Of a stretch of 6,366 nt of DNA, positions 1 through 5,595 are shown one piece after another. The notes under the pieces are model-generated. The model did not search any database. It was given only the letters and a program-made list of their open reading frames with translations, and was not told the DNA's origin. The translations under genes were made by a program, and so were the position numbers. The stretch is from an uncultured Bacteroidia bacterium (lineage in GTDB: Bacteria > Bacteroidota > Bacteroidia > SpSt-205), in assembly GCA_937995505.1 (NCBI GenBank), contig CALKJV010000053.1:1-6366 (forward strand), given 5' to 3'. The first letter of the stretch is position 1, and every line of letters begins with the position of its first letter.

Positions 1-936
1 GACATCGCCAATGGCGTAGATATGGGGTACGGCGGTTTGGAGGTGGTCATTGACGGGCACTCGCCCGCGCTCATCTGTACTTAGGCCAGCCTTTTCCAGC
101 GCCAGCCCCTCCGTGTAGGGCCGACGCCCCACCGCTACCAGCACATAGTCTGCTGTGAGCGAAACACTTTCTCCACCTGAGCGGGGGGCTACTTGCACCT
201 TGACTTGGCTGCCTTCTACCACAGCCGCCTGCGCCGAATGCCCCGGGAGAAGCTTCGCCCCGTAGTCGCCCGTGAGAATCCGTCGCGCCTCTTCACCTAA
301 ATCAGGATCCATGCCCGGCAAAAGCCTATCCAAGTACTCCACAATCGTAATTGCGCTCCCCAACCGCCCAAAAATAGACGCCATCTCTACGCCAATCACC
401 CCTCCCCCGATGATGAGAAGGTGCTTCGGAACCTCAGGAAGGCTCAGTGCCTCCGTAGAAGTGATAATGCGCTTTTTGTCTATCGGGATATTGGGCAAGG
501 GGGTAGGCTTAGAGCCTGTGGCGATGCAGATGTGCTTACCGTACAACGTAGGCCCGCCGTCTACGGCGACCTCGTTGGCTGATACAAAGCGTCCATGCCC
601 ATGAAAGACAGAAATCTTATTTTTCTTCATCAGATATTCTACGCCGCCGGTGATGTGCTTGACGACCTGGTTTTTGCGAGCCAGCATTTTAGGCCAATTC
701 AGCTGGACCGAGCTTACTTCAATCCCATGTTCTGCGAAGTGCTTTTGGGCTTCAAAGTAGCGTTCGGAGGAGTCTAAGAGGGCTTTGGAGGGAATGCAGC
801 CCACATTGAGGCAGGTGCCGCCGAGGGTAGGGTATCTTTCCACCAAGGCCACCGATAAGCCAAGCTGGGCGGCGCGGATAGCCGCCACATACCCCCCCGG
901 CCCGCTACCGATAATCACTAGTTCGTACTTCTGCAT
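1..936 (-). CDS. lpdA: Dihydrolipoamide dehydrogenase (E3), 3'-truncated by window edge
   Basis: FAD-dependent disulfide oxidoreductase that reoxidises dihydrolipoyl groups of 2-oxoacid dehydrogenase complexes (and glycine cleavage) with NAD+, in the cytoplasm. Reading the minus strand from ATG at 936 gives 312 uninterrupted residues running off base 1. Visible motifs: FAD-binding GSGPGG (10-15); the redox-active disulfide in GGTCLNVGCIPSK (C42, C47), characteristic of E3; ATGS (139-142); the second nucleotide-binding GGGVIG (177-182) followed by E200 at the end of the next beta strand, which fits NAD rather than NADP; and the second FAD contact IYAIGD (306-311). E3 proteins are about 460-475 residues, so roughly 150 are missing, including the dimerisation domain with the catalytic His-Glu pair. 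Mercuric or glutathione reductase are alternatives, but the disulfide motif and E200 favour Lpd. It is transcribed divergently from the beta-barrel gene; no other dehydrogenase-complex gene is in view. Confidence 0.95.
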   Translation of the reverse strand, partial: MQKYELVIIGSGPGGYVAAIRAAQLGLSVALVERYPTLGGTCLNVGCIPSKALLDSSERYFEAQKHFAEHGIEVSSVQLNWPKMLARKNQVVKHITGGVEYLMKKNKISVFHGHGRFVSANEVAVDGGPTLYGKHICIATGSKPTPLPNIPIDKKRIITSTEALSLPEVPKHLLIIGGGVIGVEMASIFGRLGSAITIVEYLDRLLPGMDPDLGEEARRILTGDYGAKLLPGHSAQAAVVEGSQVKVQVAPRSGGESVSLTADYVLVAVGRRPYTEGLALEKAGLSTDERGRVPVNDHLQTAVPHIYAIGDV

Positions 937-940
937 GCAG

Positions 941-948
941 CAAAGGTA
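941..948 (-). promoter_or_regulatory. Candidate Bacteroidota -7 element for lpdA
   Basis: Minus-strand TACCTTTG, an exact match to TAnnTTTG, ends four bases (CTGC) before the lpdA ATG. It shares the 10-mer GTTACCTTTG with the element before the MFS gene. No clear TTTG/TTG -33 box lies at the usual 17-23 base spacing; a TTTC about 21 bases upstream is the nearest. Transcription starting about 5-7 bases past the box would begin at the start codon, leaving no leader. The assignment is inferred from motif and position. Confidence 0.55.
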
Positions 949-984
949 ACCGCTCAACCGAAACCCCCCGAAACAGGGTAGAGC

Positions 985-992
985 AATTTTTG
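985..992 (+). promoter_or_regulatory. Weak -7-like element for the beta-barrel gene
   Basis: AATTTTTG matches five of the six fixed positions of TAnnTTTG and ends 11 bases before the ATG at 1004. It lies in the 67-bp divergent intergenic region shared with lpdA. No -33 box is recognisable and there is no Shine-Dalgarno sequence. It is the best candidate in the region but could be chance in a T-rich stretch. Confidence 0.25.
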
Positions 993-1003
993 TTTTACAT
1001 GCG

Positions 1004-1735
1004 ATGCGAAAGCTGTACCCGCTTCTCTTCATCGCCCTCCTCTGGGCGCAGGAAGGGCGCCGCTGGCAAATCGGTCCGCAAGTCGCTCTGAATATCCCCG
1101 CTTACCGAGGCAACAAGCCCGTAGAGAAGGTAGCTATCCTCCCAGGCTTTACGGGCGGCGTGCAATTCCGCTATGCGCTAAGTAAGCGATGGGCCTTGCG
1201 CAGCGGCTTGTACTTCAGCCAGCGCAATACTGACTATCTGGTCGTAGAAGCTACCCCAGGAGACACCGTCATCGGCGGCACCCTCCGAGACGAATACATT
1301 GTATACATCGCTGTAGATGGGCGACTAGAAATTGGACACATAGAGCTGCCTGTCCTCATGGAATGGAACTTTCTAAGCTCTCCAGCGAGTCGGTCATATA
1401 TGCTCTTCGGCCTGCATGCGGGCTATTTGGCTTTTGCTCGGAATTATGGTAAAGTGCAGGTTTCTTTGGAGGGCTTGGACTTTTTGCCGCTCTTTGGATT
1501 CTCGCCCCAAACTCGGGTGATTGTAGCCGAAGGGCCCATTGACAAGGATCGGATAGTTTTTCGCCGGGGTGACGCTGGGGTATGGTTTGGGGGGGGTAAC
1601 GCCTACCCCATGGGGAAGGGCCAGATGAGCTTTGAAATCCGAGCTTTCTTTGGTCTCGTAAATATCTTTGCTGAGCCGAAGTCCGACCGCCTCTACAATG
1701 GTTCTATTATGTTCATGACCGGGTACGCCTTCTGA
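1004..1735 (+). CDS. PorT-family-like outer-membrane beta-barrel protein
   Basis: 243 residues. The N-terminus has Arg-Lys followed by a hydrophobic core (residues 4-14) and a plausible signal peptidase I site LWA|QE after residue 15, so the mature protein is exported. The remainder alternates polar and hydrophobic residues in amphipathic beta strands with Gly and aromatic residues, and ends in GYAF: a terminal Phe is the usual BAM recognition signature of outer-membrane barrels. The segment HIELPVLMEW (112-121) resembles the conserved 'ieiPll' strand of Bacteroidota PorT/OMP_b-brl_2 proteins. PorT itself serves type IX secretion in Porphyromonas, but this family is broad and most members have no known function, so no specific role is assigned. 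ATG at 1004 is chosen because it gives the signal peptide directly; the ATG at 999 is out of frame. The gene is monocistronic or reads into the MFS gene 36 bases downstream. It contains an 8-G tract. Confidence 0.75.
   Translation: MRKLYPLLFIALLWAQEGRRWQIGPQVALNIPAYRGNKPVEKVAILPGFTGGVQFRYALSKRWALRSGLYFSQRNTDYLVVEATPGDTVIGGTLRDEYIVYIAVDGRLEIGHIELPVLMEWNFLSSPASRSYMLFGLHAGYLAFARNYGKVQVSLEGLDFLPLFGFSPQTRVIVAEGPIDKDRIVFRRGDAGVWFGGGNAYPMGKGQMSFEIRAFFGLVNIFAEPKSDRLYNGSIMFMTGYAF
1589..1596 (+). repeat. Eight-G homopolymer inside the beta-barrel gene
   Basis: An uninterrupted run of eight G encodes the Gly-Gly-Gly of the segment WFGGGNAY, in the C-terminal third of the barrel protein. A one-base slip would frameshift the last strands and remove the terminal Phe. 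It is the longest homopolymer I noticed in the window; several 7-base G/C runs occur elsewhere. Confidence 0.9.
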
Positions 1736-1765
1736 GCTGTTACCTTTTTCTGAGCTGTTACCTTT
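1730..1765 (+). repeat. Perfect 18-bp tandem duplication at the gene junction
   Basis: The unit TTCTGAGCTGTTACCTTT occurs twice head to tail (1730-1747 and 1748-1765) with no mismatch. The first copy supplies the final Phe codon and TGA stop of the beta-barrel gene; the second supplies the TACCTTT that, with G1766, makes the -7-like box of the MFS gene. In copy one the base after the unit is T, so its box reads TACCTTTT and lacks the final G. Neither reading frame is affected by the duplication. Confidence 0.97.
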
Positions 1766-1766
1766 G
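1759..1766 (+). promoter_or_regulatory. Candidate Bacteroidota -7 element for the MFS gene
   Basis: TACCTTTG, an exact TAnnTTTG match, ends five bases (GCGGG) before the ATG at 1772. The surrounding GTTACCTTTG is identical to the lpdA element. The upstream part lies within the 18-bp duplication; no clear -33 TTTG is seen at the standard spacing. A start site 5-7 bases past the box would put the mRNA end at the start codon. Inferred from motif and position. Confidence 0.5.
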
Positions 1767-1771
1767 GCGGG

Positions 1772-3172
1772 ATGCCCAGATCGCCCCTTTCCCGTGAAGT
1801 CCGGCTTACCCTTACAGGCGTATTTATTGGGCTATTTTTAGCTGCGCTAGACCAGACGGTCGTGGCGACAGCTCTACCACGCATGCTGGCTGAGCTAGGA
1901 GGCCAAGCGTGGTACGGATGGGTAGGGGCATTGTATCTCTTAGGGAGTACGATAGCTGCGCCTATAGCTGGCCGGCTAGTGGAAATCCTGCCGCGACGCC
2001 CCGTGCTTTTAAGTGCAATGGCGCTTTTTGGGCTAGGTTCCCTGCTGTGCGGCTTAGCCGGAGATTTCAGGGGGCTTTTGGCTTTTCGGTTTGTGCAGGG
2101 GGTAGGGGGAGGCGCCCTTTTTTCCTTAGCCTTTACGACGCTGGCGTGGTTCTTTCCCCCGAGAGAACGGAGCCGTTGGGCCGGGCTAGTGGGGGCCCTC
2201 TTTGGAGTGGCCTCGGCGGTAGGTCCCCCCTTAGGCGGCTATCTCGCACAAGCGCTCTCCTGGCGCTGGGCCTTTTGGATCAATGTCCCTCTTCTCTTTT
2301 TAGCTATGCTCTTCGTATGGCGCTTCTTACCTGTACAAGCCCCTCCTGACAAAGGCCGGTTGGATATACGGGGTACGCTCTTGCTTATAGGTTGGGCTTT
2401 GCCGCTCCTTTTGGCTTTCTCTTTTTGGGGCCCCAAAAGTCTGGGTTCGCCGATATGGGGTATCGCCCTGAGCGCCTTAGGCCTGGCGCTCCTATGGCTA
2501 TGGGTGCGCGTAGAGCTGCGGGAAAAAAGCCCCCTCTTTGACTTAGAGCTGGTGCGGGTGCGTACCTTTCGGCAAGCCGCCATTGCCGGCTTCTTTTTCG
2601 GGCCTATCTTTCTCGGAGGCGTAACCTTCCTCCCCCTCTACCTTCAATCGGTCCTCGGCTATACGCCGGCACAGAGTGGGGGGATTCTCCTGGCTTTTAC
2701 CATCGGAATGGTGGCCAGTACCGGGGCTACGGGGGCTTGGGTGAGCCGCCACGGCCGCTACAAGCCCGTGCTGAGCGGCGCAGCGATTTTTATTCTGGTT
2801 CTCTTTGCCTTAGCGGCACTCTTCCTGCCGGCACGACTCCCCCTGTGGGTCCTTCTGGTACTTATGGGGATAGGTTCGGTGTTTTTCGGCCCCTTTCAAG
2901 CGCTGCTCAGCGTCGTAGGGCAGAATGACGCCCCTATTGCGCGGGTCGGATCGGTTACCAGTGCACTTCAATTTTTACGGCAAATAGGTTCTACGGTGGG
3001 GCTGGCAGCGCTTAATAGCCTGTACGTCTTCGGAGGGCATGGACAAAACCTCCTCGCAGGTCTGCGCTGGGTTTTTGGGGGGAGCGCCTTGCTCGCAGCT
3101 GCCCTCCTCGCAGCCATATGGGCTCTCCCCGATACCCGCCTCCGAAAAGACCATACCCCCCCACAAGCGTAA
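1772..3172 (+). CDS. MFS transporter, DHA2 (EmrB/QacA-like) family, probable drug/H+ antiporter
   Basis: 466 residues with about 14 hydrophobic segments, typical of the 14-TM DHA2 branch of the major facilitator superfamily: inner-membrane proton-driven exporters of drugs, dyes or metabolites. Motifs in order: LDQTVVATALP in TM1 (26-36, DHA2 motif D1); GRLVEILPRRP (67-77) at the motif A position between TM2 and TM3; RFVQGVGGGA (106-115, motif B with its Arg in TM4); GVASAVGPPLGG (145-156, motif C of antiporters) in TM5, followed by SWRWAFWINVP (163-173), a very typical DHA2 sequence. Motif A is unusual: the normally conserved Asp is Glu (E71) and the Gly before Arg-Arg is Pro (P74). Length is within the lower part of the family range. 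No membrane-fusion (EmrA) or TolC-like partner adjoins it, so tripartite export is not supported here. ATG 1772 begins a short cytoplasmic tail before TM1. The substrate cannot be told from sequence. Confidence 0.92.
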   Translation: MPRSPLSREVRLTLTGVFIGLFLAALDQTVVATALPRMLAELGGQAWYGWVGALYLLGSTIAAPIAGRLVEILPRRPVLLSAMALFGLGSLLCGLAGDFRGLLAFRFVQGVGGGALFSLAFTTLAWFFPPRERSRWAGLVGALFGVASAVGPPLGGYLAQALSWRWAFWINVPLLFLAMLFVWRFLPVQAPPDKGRLDIRGTLLLIGWALPLLLAFSFWGPKSLGSPIWGIALSALGLALLWLWVRVELREKSPLFDLELVRVRTFRQAAIAGFFFGPIFLGGVTFLPLYLQSVLGYTPAQSGGILLAFTIGMVASTGATGAWVSRHGRYKPVLSGAAIFILVLFALAALFLPARLPLWVLLVLMGIGSVFFGPFQALLSVVGQNDAPIARVGSVTSALQFLRQIGSTVGLAALNSLYVFGGHGQNLLAGLRWVFGGSALLAAALLAAIWALPDTRLRKDHTPPQA

Positions 3173-3177
3173 ATTTG
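3170..3177 (+). promoter_or_regulatory. Candidate -7 element overlapping MFS stop, for gldF
   Basis: TAAATTTG matches TAnnTTTG exactly; its first three bases are the TAA stop of the MFS gene. It ends four bases (CCCC) before the GTG start of gldF, the same spacing as at lpdA. No -33 TTTG is apparent in the MFS coding sequence upstream. It may give gldF its own transcript in addition to read-through; chance coincidence with the stop codon is possible. Confidence 0.4.
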
Positions 3178-3181
3178 CCCC

Positions 3182-3907
3182 GTGTGGGCCTTGTGGCGGA
3201 AGGAAGTGGCTTCCCTCCTATACTCTCTCATCGCATACCTCGTGTGGGCTGTATTTCTCGTGGGTACAGGGCTATTTGTGTGGGTCTTCTCAGGGAGCGT
3301 GATCACTACCGGTGCAGCTGAATTAGACCCTTTTTTCGGTATAGCGCCCTGGTTTCTGCTTTTTTTAGCGCCAGCCCTCACGATGCGCAGCTTTGCAGAG
3401 GAGTTTCGCACGGGCTCCTATGAGCTTTTAGCTACTGCACCCCTCTCGCCATGGGAGATTATCTTAGCGAAGTACTTAGCGGTGGCCTTAGTGCTGGCTT
3501 TTGCGCTGGTGCCGACGCTGGTATTTTACGGCTCTATTGCGTGGCTGGCCCAGCCGAGAGGCGCCGTGGATCATGGCGCTATCCAAGGCGCTTACGTGGG
3601 CCTTTTTGGGTTAGGCCTTGCCTTAGCCGCTTTGGGTATATGGGCTTCTACCCTCACTATGCACACCATCGTGGCCTTTCTGGTAGGGCTATTTTTGGGC
3701 TTTGTGTGGCTTATTGGGTTTGAGTTTGCCTCAGAACTTCCGATAGGGCGGCCGCTCCAGGAGCTTTTCGCCCAGCTGAGCCTCTTTGAGCACTACCGCA
3801 GCGTAAGCCGCGGCGTAGTAGATAGCCGCGATGTGTCGTACTTTCTAAGTGTGATTGTACTGGGATTAGGCTTAGCTCGCCTCCAACTCGCTCGGAGACA
3901 CGCATGA
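3182..3907 (+). CDS. gldF: GldF-type ABC transporter permease
   Basis: 241 residues, the normal GldF length. It is an ABC-2 type inner-membrane permease with about six TM helices, expected to work with a GldA ATPase and GldG. Recognisable features: an N-terminal amphipathic Trp-rich start (WALWRKEV, 2-9) before TM1 (about 16-36); the block PALTMRSFAEE (64-74) followed by RTGSYELLATAPLS (76-89), the conserved ABC-2 coupling region; and FEHYRSVSRGVVDSRD (202-217) before the last helix, highly characteristic of GldF. The start is GTG at 3182: it gives the conserved WAL N-terminus and no in-frame ATG lies nearby upstream. It follows the MFS gene by 9 bases and overlaps gldG by ATGA. GldF was named from Flavobacterium gliding mutants, but homologues occur in many non-gliding bacteria, so gliding is not implied. 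The transported substrate is unknown. Confidence 0.92.
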   Translation: MWALWRKEVASLLYSLIAYLVWAVFLVGTGLFVWVFSGSVITTGAAELDPFFGIAPWFLLFLAPALTMRSFAEEFRTGSYELLATAPLSPWEIILAKYLAVALVLAFALVPTLVFYGSIAWLAQPRGAVDHGAIQGAYVGLFGLGLALAALGIWASTLTMHTIVAFLVGLFLGFVWLIGFEFASELPIGRPLQELFAQLSLFEHYRSVSRGVVDSRDVSYFLSVIVLGLGLARLQLARRHA

Positions 3908-5595
3908 AGGCCTTCCTACAATTCCTTACGCTCTTAGCGGCCTTAGTGCTCCTCCATCTCTTGGGGCAGAGGTATTTCGTGCGGGTAGACCTCACGGCCG
4001 AGAAGCGCTATACCCTCTCTGCTGGCACAGAGAAGCTTTTAGCCCAGCTACCCCAAGCCGTGTATGTGACGGTGTATTTAGAGGGAGACTTTCCGTATCC
4101 CATTCAACGGTACCGGCAGGCGATAGCGACGCTTTTAGCGGAGATGCGGGCCCGCGCCCCTAAGCCGCTCAATTTCACCTTCGTCAATCCCGCCAAAAAC
4201 CCCCAGCTCTTGCAGAACTTCAAGCAGCGCGGCATCCAACCTATCCCTATCAATGTACGAGTCTCCCAGACCGAGACCCGCCGCCAGTACATGTATCCTA
4301 TTGCCGTAGTACAGAGCGGCCAGCGCGAAGTGTGGGTTGACCTCGTGAAAGGCAACCTCTACCCCACCGGCGAAATCAACCTCCTAGAAGCCGAGCAAGA
4401 GGTAGAATACAAAATAGCGGCAGCCCTGCGGCAAATAGTCGTTTTCAACGAGAAGCCTCTTCTGGGCATTTTAGAAGGGCATGGGGAATATCGCTTAGAG
4501 CAGATGCCGCAGCTGCGCGCCGAGCTGGAGCAGTTTTATCGGCTCTTACCGGTACGGGTACGGGAGGGGCAGGCGCTTGCCCCTGCCAAGGCTTACTTAC
4601 CCGATAGCCTCCAGAAACGCCTCACCGGGGATGGCTATGCCGCTATCCTCATCATGGGTCCCGATAGCGCCTTCACCGAGCGGGAAAAGTACGAGCTAGA
4701 ACAGTACCTTTTGCGAGGGGGGCGGCTTCTATGGCTCTTAGACCACCACCGCATCAACCTCACCGAAAGCGCCGCCCTCACGCAGCTGCGTGAGCTTAGC
4801 TTGGATGACCTATTTTTCCGCTGGGGCTGGCGTCCGGGCTATGACCTCGTACAGGACCTCTCGTGCGGCTACATTGAGGTCATTCGCGGCTATTACAATG
4901 GCCCCCTCTGGGGCGCAGAAAAGTGGCTCTACTACCCCATCGTCTATATCTTCCCGCCGCATCCTATCACCCGCACAGTAGATGCCGTGCTGTACCGATA
5001 TGGGGGCAGTGCAGATACCCTGAGCCGGTCCGGGCTCAAGCATACTCTTTTGGCGCTTACTTCGCCGCTGAGCCGATCGGTCAAGGGTACCCAAATTATT
5101 GACATCAACCTTGCGCTTAAGAACCCTCCTTCGCCTGAGGCGTTCCGGGGCAAGGGCTTTCGGCCGGTAGCGGTGCTGACCGAGGGAATTTTTGAATCGG
5201 TTTTTGCCGATAGGGAGCCGCCGACCGACTCGTATGCCCCTAAGCCCCCTACGGCGCGGTTTCTGCCCCGCTCGGGCTTGCCAGGGAAGGCTATCTGGAT
5301 CACCGATGGCGAGCTTGCCCTCCCCGCCGAAGTGCAAGGCAAAGCCGCCGACTACGTGCCCTTAGACAACCTTACCTTCCTCCTGAATTGCATAGACTAC
5401 CTCACAGGCGAGATCGCGCTCACGCAAGTGCGCAGCCGCAGCGTGCAAATCCGCAAGCTGGACCCGGCTTTCGTGCGGGCACATACCTTAGCTATCCAGG
5501 CTTTCAACCTGGGGCTACCGCTGCTGCTGATGGGGGGGTTAGGGATAGGCTTGTACTTTTGGCGGCGATACCGTTACCAAAAGCCGCTCGTATGA
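3904..5595 (+). CDS. gldG: GldG-type ABC transporter auxiliary/substrate-binding protein
   Basis: 563 residues, typical for GldG. TM helices sit at both ends (about 4-21 and 534-553), with a large extracytoplasmic region between and a basic cytoplasmic tail (RRYRYQK). Conserved family blocks: RVDLTAEKRYTLS (27-39) directly after TM1; the VYVTVYLEGDFP segment in the first domain, which resembles a thioredoxin-like fold; EGHGEY (191-196); and GPDSAFTEREKYELEQYL then GGRLLWLLD (252-280), the ABC_transp_aux signature in which a GATase-like fold lacks obvious catalytic residues. It is expected to associate with GldF and an ATPase in the inner membrane; its biochemical role is not established. It overlaps gldF and the DUF4340 gene by ATGA at each end, implying translational coupling and balanced synthesis. 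No Shine-Dalgarno sequence precedes the ATG. A 7-G run lies in the C-terminal TM codons (5532-5538). Confidence 0.92.
   Translation: MKAFLQFLTLLAALVLLHLLGQRYFVRVDLTAEKRYTLSAGTEKLLAQLPQAVYVTVYLEGDFPYPIQRYRQAIATLLAEMRARAPKPLNFTFVNPAKNPQLLQNFKQRGIQPIPINVRVSQTETRRQYMYPIAVVQSGQREVWVDLVKGNLYPTGEINLLEAEQEVEYKIAAALRQIVVFNEKPLLGILEGHGEYRLEQMPQLRAELEQFYRLLPVRVREGQALAPAKAYLPDSLQKRLTGDGYAAILIMGPDSAFTEREKYELEQYLLRGGRLLWLLDHHRINLTESAALTQLRELSLDDLFFRWGWRPGYDLVQDLSCGYIEVIRGYYNGPLWGAEKWLYYPIVYIFPPHPITRTVDAVLYRYGGSADTLSRSGLKHTLLALTSPLSRSVKGTQIIDINLALKNPPSPEAFRGKGFRPVAVLTEGIFESVFADREPPTDSYAPKPPTARFLPRSGLPGKAIWITDGELALPAEVQGKAADYVPLDNLTFLLNCIDYLTGEIALTQVRSRSVQIRKLDPAFVRAHTLAIQAFNLGLPLLLMGGLGIGLYFWRRYRYQKPLV

Noticed and set aside
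272..777. Two plus-strand open frames opposite lpdA
   Set aside because: They lie antisense to a strongly conserved E3 sequence with all catalytic motifs; neither shows a recognisable domain.
1736..1771. Intrinsic terminator between the barrel and MFS genes
   Set aside because: No GC-rich hairpin precedes the T run at 1745-1749; the stretch is explained by the tandem duplication.
2968..3411. Minus-strand 147-residue frame and nearby small plus-strand frames around the MFS-gldF junction
   Set aside because: They are shadows of the 3' end of the MFS gene and the 5' end of gldF, both recognised with confidence.
4810..5342. Minus-strand open frames of 175 and 132 residues opposite gldG
   Set aside because: They overlap each other in different frames, are Arg/Pro-rich as expected from the complement of GC-rich coding DNA, and have no family resemblance.
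5554..5561. TACTTTTG in the gldG C-terminus, 30 bases before the DUF4340 ATG, as an internal promoter
   Set aside because: The spacing differs from the 4-5 bases at the other starts, it encodes the conserved terminal TM region, and similar boxes occur by chance at 1663 and 3690 within genes.
3182..5595. Taking gldFG as proof of gliding motility or type IX secretion
   Set aside because: The motor and secretion core genes (gldK-N, sprA and others) are not in the window, and gldFG-like genes occur in non-gliding bacteria.
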